From positions 1 through 64,000 of the forward strand of contig CAVTGS010000015.1 in NCBI GenBank assembly GCA_963734295.1: a stretch of DNA of 64,000 nt, in the 5' to 3' direction. The translations under genes were made by a program, and so were the position numbers. Numbering within the stretch: the first letter of the stretch is position 1; every line of letters begins with the position of its first letter. The DNA is from JAEUMW01 sp963734295 (GTDB lineage: Bacteria > Pseudomonadota > Gammaproteobacteria > Burkholderiales > JAEUMW01). Below are positions 1 through 7,117 of the stretch, piece by piece. The notes beneath the pieces are model-generated. The model was not told where the DNA came from. It ran no database searches and was given only the letters and a program-made list of their open reading frames with translations.

Positions 1-191
1 TGGAACGTCACCGATCTCGCCCGGAAGCTGGCTGAATTCAGAGACTATTACAACGGACATCGCGTGCACCGTTCGCTGGATGGCACGACGCCCATGCAAC
101 TCGCCGGTGCGCCACCCCCAGCGCCAACCCCATGCATTGTCGAGGCTGTTTCAGACACCAGTATCAGCTTGACTGCGAATTCGCCACCGAC
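1..191 (+). pseudogene. 3' end of an IS3/IS481-type transposase, frameshifted
   Basis: The reading frame is open from base 1 and encodes the C-terminal part of a DDE integrase-type transposase. The signature DYYNGHRVHRSLDGTTP lies at about bases 46-96, typical of the region after the catalytic Glu. Near base 130 the similarity moves to the third frame (HCRGCFRHQYQLDCEF), so a frameshift separates the last residues from the rest. The 5' part lies outside the window. Family assignment rests on the conserved YN.HR.H.SL pattern. It is a remnant, not an active gene. Confidence 0.6.
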
Positions 192-201
192 AGAACAATA
201 C

Positions 202-330
202 GCCTTGGATGTCCTCACGCGGCTGGCCGCGCTGGTGCCCAGGCCGCGGGTGAATCTCACCCGCTACCACGGCGTGTTCGCCCCGAACAGCGCCCAGCGG
301 GCGTGGGTGACCAAGGCCGGGCAACCTGAA
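202..330 (+). pseudogene. IS91-like (Y2) transposase fragment
   Basis: About 40 residues in frame 1 read LTRLAALVPRPRVNLTRYH followed by GVFAPNS. This is a well-conserved C-terminal segment of IS91/IS801-type Y2 rolling-circle transposases. Nothing before or after continues the family, so it is a small internal fragment. It is fused in the same open frame as the upstream DDE transposase scrap, which makes one 64-567 frame a chimera of two unrelated transposases. No terminal sequences of an IS91 element were recognised. Confidence 0.6.
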
Positions 331-360
331 ACTGCCGATCGCATAGTTGCGGATCACCCG

Positions 361-777
361 TTACGCTCCGATAACGCGCAGCCCACTTGCCTTCGCGGCA
401 ACGGCCAATGCCACGTCGTGAGTCGCCATCGACAAGTCTTTTCCCGCCTGTTCTTTCCACAGCAACGCCGTCGCGAGATGAACCGCGTCCAGCGTTCCCA
501 GTGCTGTCGGAAGCGGTTGGGCAGCGCGCGACAGAACCGAGTGTGTAATCTCTACGATCTCCATTGATTCCAACAGCCTGTATACCGCCTCCCGCTGTGC
601 GGCGATCATCTCGTCCGCGAATCCTTGAGCCAAGCGCAACCGGTCCAGCGTGCGCAGACATTCCACCTCCGCAAGCGCCGAGGCGATGCCTTGCGTGACT
701 CGGCCCCACTCCTTCAAGGCGTCGCGCTGGCCAAGGACGACGCGCAGCAACACTGACGAATCGAGGTAGGCGATCAC
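361..777 (-). CDS. PIN-domain toxin, VapC-like
   Basis: The 138-residue product is a PIN-domain ribonuclease, the toxin half of a type II toxin-antitoxin pair. Acidic catalytic residues are visible in the expected order: AYLDSS at the N-terminus, LGTLDAVHLATA near residue 100, and ATHDVALA near residue 118. The GTG start at 777 is chosen because it places the first Asp at residue 5, as is usual, and overlaps the antitoxin stop by four bases (GTGA). That overlap implies translational coupling. A longer open frame extends upstream inside the antitoxin gene but lacks family similarity. Targets of VapC toxins are usually tRNA or rRNA; the target here cannot be read from the sequence. Confidence 0.82.
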   Translation of the reverse strand: MIAYLDSSVLLRVVLGQRDALKEWGRVTQGIASALAEVECLRTLDRLRLAQGFADEMIAAQREAVYRLLESMEIVEITHSVLSRAAQPLPTALGTLDAVHLATALLWKEQAGKDLSMATHDVALAVAAKASGLRVIGA

Positions 778-1037
778 CGATCGCCTTGCCGCTCTTCCAT
801 GAGCAGCTTCACGATGTCTCCGCGGAGCGGGATGGGTGGCGGAAGAGGCACGCGCTGGAGTTTCGGCGCTCCGGGAAGCGGTGCCCGAACCTTGAGGGAA
901 CCATTGCCCGCCTTCCACGGAACAATGCGCGCGATCGGCGTATCGCGGTCCAGAATCGTCAATGAACTGCCGCCCCTTACCTTGCGCAGATGTTCGCTCA
1001 GGCGGCTCTTCAAGTCAGCGATGCGTACCCCGTTCAT
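774..1037 (-). CDS. VapB/Phd-type antitoxin
   Basis: An 87-residue protein begins MNGVRIADLKSRLSEHLRKV and continues with GGSSLTILDRDTPIARIVP. This matches the Phd/YefM-like antitoxin pattern, in which an N-terminal DNA-binding fold is followed by a toxin-binding tail. It precedes and overlaps the PIN toxin gene by four bases. The ATG at 1037 is preferred over an in-frame ATG 27 bases upstream because the family motif begins there. The promoter region abuts the tRNA-Arg fragment at 1073-1117, so the pair sits at the very edge of a probable integrated element. Autoregulation by the antitoxin is expected from the family, not shown here. Confidence 0.8.
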   Translation of the reverse strand: MNGVRIADLKSRLSEHLRKVRGGSSLTILDRDTPIARIVPWKAGNGSLKVRAPLPGAPKLQRVPLPPPIPLRGDIVKLLMEERQGDR

Positions 1038-1072
1038 AGTCGTATGATAGTCACCTCTAGTCATTATGGCAA

Positions 1073-1117
1073 CTACGAACCAGGGGGTCGTGAGTTCGAA
1101 TCCTGCCGGGCGCGCCA
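1073..1117 (+). other. 3' half of tRNA-Arg(ACG), probable att site
   Basis: The sequence begins inside an anticodon loop (CTACGAACCAGG), continues through a variable region and TTCGAAT T-loop, and ends with an acceptor strand and encoded CCA. It matches the 3' half of bacterial tRNA-Arg(ACG). The 5' anticodon-stem strand, D arm and 5' acceptor strand are absent, so it cannot be a functional tRNA. Such displaced 3' halves are left at the far end of elements that integrate into tRNA genes, so the element would lie to the left, with the intact tRNA outside the window. Confidence 0.75.
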
Positions 1118-1438
1118 AAATGGCGTAGTTCTTTCAACGGGTTAGAAGCTTCCGCTCCTGACCCGTTTCTGCACTGATGCCCGTCTGCGCGACTTTTGCG
1201 CGACTTTCCCCGCTGATCACCTGCAACTGCTTTGTCACCACGCGCAATAACGCGGACTCTGCGCCTTGAGCTCCAAGTAGGCTGTCCCATGCAGACAGAG
1301 GAAAACCTGATCTGCCGCAGGTGTGCCTTCATCAAGATAGGTCTTGATTAGCCCTAAACCTCAGCCAGGCTCACGTGGTGAGCCAGTGGGGTGTTGATAA
1401 TGAACGCATCTTTGCAGAGGAGATGCGACAGGGGATGA
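1118..1438. other. Non-coding stretch with two hairpins
   Basis: No gene is supported between the tRNA-Arg fragment and the truncated transposase. Two perfect short inverted repeats are present: ATCAAGA/TCTTGAT at 1331-1348 and GGCTCAC/GTGAGCC at 1368-1384. They may be part of the left flank of the IS1595-like remnant. Confidence 0.4.
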
Positions 1439-2056
1439 ATCGGGTGCCTCGAACTCAAGCGCCACCTCGGTCTTCGTTACAAGAGCGCCTGGTTGATGAA
1501 GCACAAGCTCCTGCAGGTGATGGCCGAACGCGAAGCGCACCGGGTACTGGATGGACGGGTGGAGATCGACGACGCCTATCTGGGGGGTGAGCGGCCCGGC
1601 AAGCCAGGCCGGGGCTCGGAGAACAAAATCCCGTTCGTGGTGGCAGTGCAGACGACCGACGATGGCCAGCCGGTGGTCGCGCGCATGAATCGCATCGCTT
1701 TCACCAAGGACGCCATTCAGGCGTGGGCCCATACGGCCCTGGCAGCATCGGCCCACGTGATCTCTGACGGGCTGCACTGCTTCAAGGCGGTTGCCGGCGA
1801 AGTGGCGAGCCACACCGCGATCGTCGTAGGCTCCAGTCGGCAGGCGGTGACCCGCCCCGAGTTTCGCCGCGTGAACACGGTGCTCTCCAACCTCAAGACT
1901 GAGATTTCCGGGACCTACCATGCGTTCAAGTTTGCCAAGTATGCCGACCGTTATCTTGCCGACGTGCAGTATCGCTTCAATCGTCGCTTTGATCTCACAT
2001 CCATCCTCGCCCGACTCGTCCGCGCTGCTGTCCTCACCCACCCGCGGTGGGTCTGA
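1439..2056 (+). pseudogene. IS1595-family transposase, 5' truncated
   Basis: The frame encodes the catalytic part of an ISXO2-like transposase: LELKRHLGLRYKSAWLMKHK, then VEIDDAYLGGE, then ISDGLHCF, then RRVNTVLSNLK and a C-terminal RYLADVQYRFNRRFDL. The usual N-terminal zinc-ribbon part is missing and the frame is closed by a stop at 1436-1438, so the gene has lost its start. The C-terminus appears complete (TGA at 2054). The 3' edge abuts the glycosylase gene that follows, with only 16 bases between. Confidence 0.8.
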
Positions 2057-2072
2057 CCCTATTTTCCGGCGG

Positions 2073-2654
2073 TTGAAGCGCGCCGAGCTGCCGGTCGATA
2101 CCGCCTCGCTCGCGCGCTTTCTCATCGGCAAGACGCTCGTGCGCGATGCCCCCGAGGGCCGCACGAGCGGTCGCATCGTCGAAACCGAGGCCTACGTGCC
2201 CGGTGACGCCAGCGGCCATGCCTACGTCGGCGAGACGGATCGGAACCGCTCGCTGTTCCTGCGCCGCGGCCACGCCTACGTCTACTTCATCTACGGCATG
2301 CATTACTGCGTCAACGTGTCGGGCGAGCGCCCCGGCATCGGCGCCGGCGTGCTCCTGCGCGCGCTTGAGCCAATCGAGGGCGTGGCAATCATGCAGGCCC
2401 GCCGCCGCGTGCATCGCCTCACCGACCTTGTGCGCGGCCCCGGCCGGCTGGCGGAAGCCATGAAGATCGACCGCCGCCTCGACGGCATCGACCTGTGCTC
2501 GCGCAGTCCGTTGTGGCTCGGCGCCGAGGTACGTGCGCCGGGGCGCGTCGCCACGTCGGTGCGCATCGGGATCTCGAAGGAAACGACGCGCCTCCTGCGC
2601 TTCTACGAAGCGGGAAACCCGCACGTCAGCGGACCGCCGGCGCTTCGGAAGTGA
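2073..2654 (+). CDS. mpg: DNA-3-methyladenine glycosylase (Mpg/AAG type)
   Basis: The product excises alkylated purines in base excision repair. Family motifs are clear: LARFLIGKTLV, GRIVETEAYVPGDASGHAY, FLRRGHAYVYFIYGMHYCVNV and GPGRLAEAM. The usual length is about 190-210 residues, close to the 193 seen from the TTG at 2073. No ATG lies in frame near the expected start, and the transposase remnant ends just upstream. Either TTG is the start, or the native start and promoter were removed by the insertion. The open frame continues upstream into the transposase without similarity. The protein core is intact, but its expression is uncertain. Confidence 0.85.
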   Translation: MKRAELPVDTASLARFLIGKTLVRDAPEGRTSGRIVETEAYVPGDASGHAYVGETDRNRSLFLRRGHAYVYFIYGMHYCVNVSGERPGIGAGVLLRALEPIEGVAIMQARRRVHRLTDLVRGPGRLAEAMKIDRRLDGIDLCSRSPLWLGAEVRAPGRVATSVRIGISKETTRLLRFYEAGNPHVSGPPALRK

Positions 2655-2808
2655 CTAGGACCTGCCGGCGAAAGTTGTCGGCAAGGGATCGACTGGGTCC
2701 TATCGCAACGACCTTTCGACTATTGAGTGTCTGGCATCAATTACTTTTTCCGGCGCATTGACTCATCAGAACTGCTACCTGTGCTGACCTGTTGCCTCAC
2801 GTAGTTTG

Positions 2809-3021
2809 CTACCCGTCGCCTTCACCGGCCTGGATCCGGACCAGTGCTGGTCGTTGATCAGGAGCTTGGGTGCGATCAACCGGTCCGGCGAGGCCGAAGG
2901 ACGCGGCCCCCTGCCCGTCCCATTGAGACGGTTCCCCGGCTCCGCCCTTGGTGTAGTAGTCGTCCTGGGCGTAATAGGTTCCGGCCTGGGCGGAGGAGTG
3001 AAGGACTCCGATGGAGAGCAT
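2809..3021 (-). pseudogene. traI: MobF/TraI relaxase, N-terminal fragment only
   Basis: The frame opens MLSIGVLHSSAQAGTYYAQD, continues DYYTKGGAGEPSQWDGQGAA and then FGLAGPVD, the hallmark N-terminus of TrwC/TraI relaxases that nick at oriT. After about 50 residues the similarity stops, and the frame ends at 2809. The full protein would normally exceed 800 residues, so the nicking histidines and helicase domain are gone. Its ATG shares one base with the TGA of the upstream coupling-protein gene (TGATG), as in intact conjugation operons. The deletion junction lies near 2870. Confidence 0.8.
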
Positions 3022-4763
3022 CAGAACACCTCGCCGTGGCGGGAAACATAGATCGGGGCAATATGCTCCCGCTCGCGAATCTGCAGCGTCATTTTGGTGA
3101 CCGGATACCCGCCAGGGAGCTTGAGGAACCCCGAGAGCTTGGGCAGATTCATGATCTCCGAGGGCAGCACGATCGGGCGCTTCACGACCCGGCGCTGGAG
3201 GTTCACGGCGTCCTTGAAATCGTGCGGACTCATCGAGATCGACTCGGTCGCCTCGTTCACTTCCTGCTCGCCCAGCGACTGGGCCGCCCACTCCGCCGTG
3301 GCGTGTTCGACGCTTCGCAGCATGAGTCGGGTGAGACAGGAACCGGAGATGCTCTGGGCGCCGTAGACCCCATAGAGGCGCCGCAGTTGTCCGATGTCCT
3401 GCAGCCCCAGGATGGTGGCACCGCCGTGCTTGCGGGACATGGTGAGCAGCCCCCCGTCTGGCGTGAGAGCGGGCAGTTCCTGCAGGCTCGCGACCTCGTC
3501 CAGGACCACCCAGAAGCGGCGTTTCAGGTCCGGCGGCAGGCTCAGGATCGAGGCGGCAGCCTGGTCGCACCACAGGGACAAGAGCGGCCTCAGGAAGGCG
3601 TGCTGGTCCTTCCGGGAGGTGAGGAAGAGCCACGCATCGCTTCCCTCGTCTTCGATAAAGCGGCGGACCGAGAACGGTTGGTTGAATAGGTCCGGATCGG
3701 GCAGATAGGCCCAGGCGCGGATCTTTGTGCTGACCGTTGCGCGCACGCCGATCGCCATCTTCTCGGCGGCCGGATCGATCGCCGGGGCGGCCTCCGTGCC
3801 CTTCACCAATGCGAAGAGCTCGCCCAGGGGCGCGATGGAGATCATGTGCCGGAAGGCGGCGTTGGTCGCCTCGCCGCGCTCCGCGAGACGGAGCGCCACC
3901 GCCTCGAAGAGTCCCCGCGGACCTTCGCGCCAGAACGGGTCGTTGACGCGCTCATTGTCGGGGATGATGGAGGCGGCGAGACTCGCGTAGTCGTACGCCT
4001 CGCGCACCTCGCCCCACAGGGTCCAGGGTCGGCTCCTGGCATCGAGGGGATTGAGCAGCACGTCCCGGCCGTGGCGGTAGTAGACCTGGACGTACTCGCC
4101 GCTCGGGTCGTAGAGGATGGCGCGATCCCCTCGGGCGCGGATCTGGTCAAGAAGCTCCTTGATCGCCACCCCCTTGCCGCTCCCCGGTGCCCCGCACACG
4201 AGGATGTGATCGGTCTCGGCCTCGCGGAAGAGCAGAATGCCGGCGAGGGTGAAGTCGTAAGGGAGGTGGGAGGCCTTGGCGAGTGCGATGACCACGTCAG
4301 GAGGGGCAAGCGTTGTCCCCCGGATATGCTGGTCTTCGGTCGCCGAGCGGCCGCTCTGGCGAAGAAAATAGCCGGCCGTGACCGTGCCCGCCACCGCCAC
4401 CAGGAAGCCCAGAAAGAGGCTCTCCTGGAAGCGATGGCTGACGGAATCGAAGCTCGGCAGCGTGTAGCGCTGAACGCCTGCCTTGGGTACCCGGATCCGC
4501 TCACCGCTGCCGTTGGGATCGGGCAGATCGGCGATCGGGCCGCCGATGCCGAGGCCATTGCGGACGTGGTGCAGCCACAGCCGGCGATCGAGCGAGGTGG
4601 TGCCTTCGAGAAACCAGACTCCCCCGACGATGCCACCCAGGATCATCCCGATGGAAAGCCAGAGCACGACCGCGTTGGCACCCAGCTTGAACCAGTTAGC
4701 GAGGATCTCAGAGCCGCGAATAGCGTCGGACCAGACGCGTGGGGTTTGTCTACTTGTCGCCAT
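3021..4763 (-). CDS. traD: TraD-like type IV coupling protein
   Basis: This 580-residue inner-membrane ATPase would link a relaxosome to a conjugative secretion channel. Two membrane segments are visible at residues 27-52 and 114-134, flanking a periplasmic stretch. A Walker A motif GAPGSGKG lies at 191-198, and a Walker B-like strand WVVLDEVASLQELP falls near residue 400. These follow the TraD/VirD4 plan. It overlaps the preceding small gene by 14 bases and is coupled to the relaxase start downstream. The gene looks intact, but no mating-pair-formation genes remain nearby, so it is probably stranded. Confidence 0.85.
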   Translation of the reverse strand: MATSRQTPRVWSDAIRGSEILANWFKLGANAVVLWLSIGMILGGIVGGVWFLEGTTSLDRRLWLHHVRNGLGIGGPIADLPDPNGSGERIRVPKAGVQRYTLPSFDSVSHRFQESLFLGFLVAVAGTVTAGYFLRQSGRSATEDQHIRGTTLAPPDVVIALAKASHLPYDFTLAGILLFREAETDHILVCGAPGSGKGVAIKELLDQIRARGDRAILYDPSGEYVQVYYRHGRDVLLNPLDARSRPWTLWGEVREAYDYASLAASIIPDNERVNDPFWREGPRGLFEAVALRLAERGEATNAAFRHMISIAPLGELFALVKGTEAAPAIDPAAEKMAIGVRATVSTKIRAWAYLPDPDLFNQPFSVRRFIEDEGSDAWLFLTSRKDQHAFLRPLLSLWCDQAAASILSLPPDLKRRFWVVLDEVASLQELPALTPDGGLLTMSRKHGGATILGLQDIGQLRRLYGVYGAQSISGSCLTRLMLRSVEHATAEWAAQSLGEQEVNEATESISMSPHDFKDAVNLQRRVVKRPIVLPSEIMNLPKLSGFLKLPGGYPVTKMTLQIREREHIAPIYVSRHGEVF

Positions 4764-5058
4764 CCTGCTTCATCCGCTGCAGCTCGTCCCGGGCCTGAAC
4801 CTGGGCCTTCGGAATCGTGCTGTGCTCGCGGGCCGCAGCGAGCGACCGGAGGATGTTTCGCGTCTCCAGGACCGCTTCGCACAGGCCCCAGTAGGCCGGC
4901 GGAAGCGGTTTCTCCATCCCCATTTCTACGGTCTCCCGAAGCAGCCCCCGCTCGATAAGGAGTCGGTAGTAATCCGCGTCGGGAACGCCCTTCATCCGGG
5001 CACGGCGGGTGATCTCGTGCGAGAGTTCGTCGGGCAAGCGGAGGGTCTTGATTCTCAC
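4750..5058 (-). CDS. Ribbon-helix-helix small protein of the transfer module
   Basis: The 102-residue product starts at a GTG with RIKTLRLPDELSHEITRRAR, a pattern typical of ribbon-helix-helix DNA-binding proteins, followed by a helical tail. It lies directly upstream of the coupling protein and overlaps it. A relaxosome accessory or operon-regulator role is therefore plausible (inference from position). No clear ribosome-binding site precedes the GTG. No exact family was recognised. Confidence 0.65.
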   Translation of the reverse strand: MRIKTLRLPDELSHEITRRARMKGVPDADYYRLLIERGLLRETVEMGMEKPLPPAYWGLCEAVLETRNILRSLAAAREHSTIPKAQVQARDELQRMKQDGDK

Positions 5059-5240
5059 GATAGGGGTCCGGTTATTGTCCTCTGGCGTATGCGCCGTTTT
5101 TCGCCAGCATGCCCTGATTTCAAGCCCATCAGCCGTAGTACCCGTATTCGCCTGAGACTGCGGGGTGTAGTCGCCTTATGTCTCTGGTATGCATGGCTTT
5201 TTCGGCTCTTCGCAGAAGTGCATCAGGTGTGACACAAAAT

Positions 5241-5513
5241 CTAAGGGGCCCCGTCGGCCTTATCGACGGGGGAGACCCGGCTCGCTTTCGGGCGGGGCTC
5301 GCTTTTCGCACGGGCAGTCACGGTCCCCTTCTCGTGCGCGCGAAAGTCGGCGTCGTGATCCATGACGTAGGCGAGCGCACGTTCCACCAGATCGGCGAGC
5401 GCGAGTGCGCCGCAGAACTGCCGGTAACGCTCGACCCGCTCGTGCACGGGACAGGCGATTTTGACGCGCAGCGGAGCGAGTTCTTTCGGGGGTTCGAACT
5501 TGAGCAAGGCCAT
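5241..5513 (-). CDS. Small hypothetical protein of the transfer region
   Basis: A 90-residue protein begins MALLKFEPPKELAPLRVKIA and includes CPVHERVERYRQFCGALALA. The ATG at 5513 is chosen because a GGAGG box lies 10-14 bases upstream. The charged helical middle segment resembles short DNA-binding or partition-type accessory proteins of mobile elements, but no function can be assigned. A conserved repeat lies about 60 bases upstream of the start, also found before the next gene. Confidence 0.55.
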   Translation of the reverse strand: MALLKFEPPKELAPLRVKIACPVHERVERYRQFCGALALADLVERALAYVMDHDADFRAHEKGTVTARAKSEPRPKASRVSPVDKADGAP

Positions 5514-5570
5514 GAGCGATTTCCTCCAGGACGTGAGCGATGACGCCGACTGTAGCAACCGCGCTGCGAG

Positions 5571-5596
5571 GTCGAAACTCACAGTTCTGACAGGTG
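5571..5596 (-). promoter_or_regulatory. Upstream repeat copy 1 (TCAGAACTG motif)
   Basis: On the minus strand this 26-base segment contains the core TCAGAACTGTGAGTTTCGAC. It matches the copy at 5936-5961 at all but two positions. It lies 58 bases upstream of the start at 5513, in the gap after the gene at 5629-5841. Position and conservation suggest a shared promoter or operator (inference). Confidence 0.5.
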
Positions 5597-5628
5597 AGGG
5601 ATGTACGGCCCTTCTCCGCTACCACCCG

Positions 5629-5841
5629 TCAGCGCCGGTGCTGCGCTTCGTCGCGCAGCGCTGTCAGGAAGCTCGACATGAGTGCGTCCCACTCCGGGGT
5701 GTCCTCCGGAGTGAGTCCCACGGGCGCATTCGATTCGCCCGCGGCCGCATCCCAGAGCCTGTGCGCCCGCTCGAGCGGAACGCCGTGCCGGTGGGCAAGG
5801 AGCCGCAAGACATTCGGGTAGAGCGTGAGACGGTTTCCCAT
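5629..5841 (-). CDS. Small hypothetical protein
   Basis: A 70-residue protein starts MGNRLTLYPNVLRLLAHRHG and ends EAQHRR. The start is supported by a CCGGAGG box six bases before the ATG. The sequence is mostly helical and acidic toward the C-terminus, with no recognised domain. It shares an upstream repeat with the gene at 5241-5513, so the two may be co-regulated parts of the relic conjugative element. Confidence 0.5.
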   Translation of the reverse strand: MGNRLTLYPNVLRLLAHRHGVPLERAHRLWDAAAGESNAPVGLTPEDTPEWDALMSSFLTALRDEAQHRR

Positions 5842-5935
5842 GTTGCCTCCGGTTGCGGTTCGAACCTTGTCCAGCTTGCCTTTCGCAAGTTGCAGAGCGT
5901 GCGAGGGGTGTCGACTCTAGCGGCCGTGGGGTTCT

Positions 5936-5961
5936 GTCGAAACTCTCAGTTCTGATAGGTG
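5936..5961 (-). promoter_or_regulatory. Upstream repeat copy 2 (TCAGAACTG motif)
   Basis: This second copy reads TCAGAACTGAGAGTTTCGAC in its core on the minus strand. It sits about 95 bases upstream of the ATG at 5841 and overlaps the stop codon of a decayed frame (5946-5948). Partial copies of the core also occur at 17671-17700 and 2766-2774. Confidence 0.5.
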
Positions 5962-6119
5962 GGAGCGTGGGGTCGGCTTTTCAGCGCCAGCAGTTCCGGC
6001 ACGCCGACAAGGAAATCAGCGAGCGGCGAAGCCGCCGACGTGACCTTGCTGATGCGGTAGTTCGCCTCGCTGTCGTCGCGAGATTACTTGCGCGTGATGT
6101 CAGCAAGAACGACGAGGGC
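5946..6119 (-). pseudogene. Remnant of a small gene with an internal stop
   Basis: One minus-strand frame reads ALVVLADITRK, a TAA stop at 6084-6086, then SRDDSEANYRISKVTSAASP followed by LADFLVGVPELLALKS, ending at a TGA at 5946. The text looks protein-like on both sides of the stop, but no start codon is found. It may be a decayed gene of the mobile element. No family was recognised and confidence is low. Confidence 0.3.
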
Positions 6120-6227
6120 TCGCCCGGAGTTTCGCGGCGGCTCCGCGCTTGGTTCCGCCTCGCGTGACGGACCGAGTGCGGTCCCGAAGGGACAGCGCCG
6201 TTTGCCGTCGGAACTCAGCCAGATCGA

Positions 6228-6467
6228 CTACGGCGGCGACGCAGAAACGCCGGGGCCTGCGGCCTCCGGCGTTTCGGTCTTCGCGTGAGGTGAAGCGGCG
6301 AGCTGTGAGGTGTCCTCGGGCGCGTTCGCTTTCGGCTGCAAGCTATGCACGAGATCGACAGTCTTCCACGGTTTCAGCCAGGGGCGCACACCCGCTTCCA
6401 AGTCGGCGATGATGCGATCGGTCACGCGGGCGTAGACGTCGCCGCGGGTGGAAGTCGTATTGCTCAT
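6228..6467 (-). pseudogene. ArdC-like antirestriction protein, 5' fragment
   Basis: The first 35 residues, including DVYARVTDRIIADLEAGVRP then WLKPW, match the N-terminal ssDNA-binding domain of ArdC/DUF1738 proteins. These help plasmids and ICEs evade restriction. The rest of the 79-residue frame is unrelated low-complexity sequence ending at 6228, so the metallopeptidase-like domain is gone. A very strong ribosome-binding site (AAGGAGAT) precedes the ATG. It is a fossil of the conjugative element. Confidence 0.7.
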
Positions 6468-7117
6468 GATGTGATCTCCTTTCAGGGCTCGGGTGCTGTG
6501 CACATGCACATGCACCGATGCCCATCGGCGAGATCGGGGGTAGCAAAGCGGCAAGGGCGCAGGGCCGGGAGGGGGATCGCAAGGGATCACCCGGCTTGCA
6601 CAAGCGCAGCGCGGAAAGTCGGGGAAACCCGGCCACGCGGCAGAGCTTCACCCTTGCGCGGCGCGAGGGGCAGCGCCCATTAGCATTCCGAGAAGGAAAC
6701 TCGCGCACGGTGTGGCGGTTGATACGGTGCGCCACGCTGCTCATCAACGCGGACGGTGTGCAACACGGTCCGCGCCGTTCACCGACGACCGGCTGAGATC
6801 GACCCTGACCAGTCGTTCACGGCTCCGAAGCCGCAGTGACCGCTTTGCGACGAATTGCCGTCCCCCACCAGCGCAGCTTCTCCCTTGGGCAGAAGCCATG
6901 GGCGAGAATTCCGCACGTGAGGTAGACGGCCAACCTCCCGCTCCGCATACGCGGGCACCGCTTCGGCGGCTCTCTCGGCTTTCAGATCGTCGCTCGTCAC
7001 ACGTTTTCACGCGAGCACGGCCACTCTGCCGGAAAATGTCAGCATGCGTTGCACAAATCCACGAATCTCGTCACGCTTCCGAAAGTGTCGCCACAAATCA
7101 TCAGTCGAGGATCAATA
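6468..7117. other. Intergenic stretch, no supported gene
   Basis: No coding frame here has family similarity or a convincing ribosome-binding site. It marks the boundary between the conjugation relics and the cargo genes that follow. A ribosome-binding-like GAGG occurs just before the ATG at 7118. Confidence 0.4.

Noticed and set aside
799..1047. A plus-strand 82-codon frame opposite the antitoxin
   Set aside because: The minus-strand vapB has family motifs and coupling to vapC; the plus frame is its shadow.
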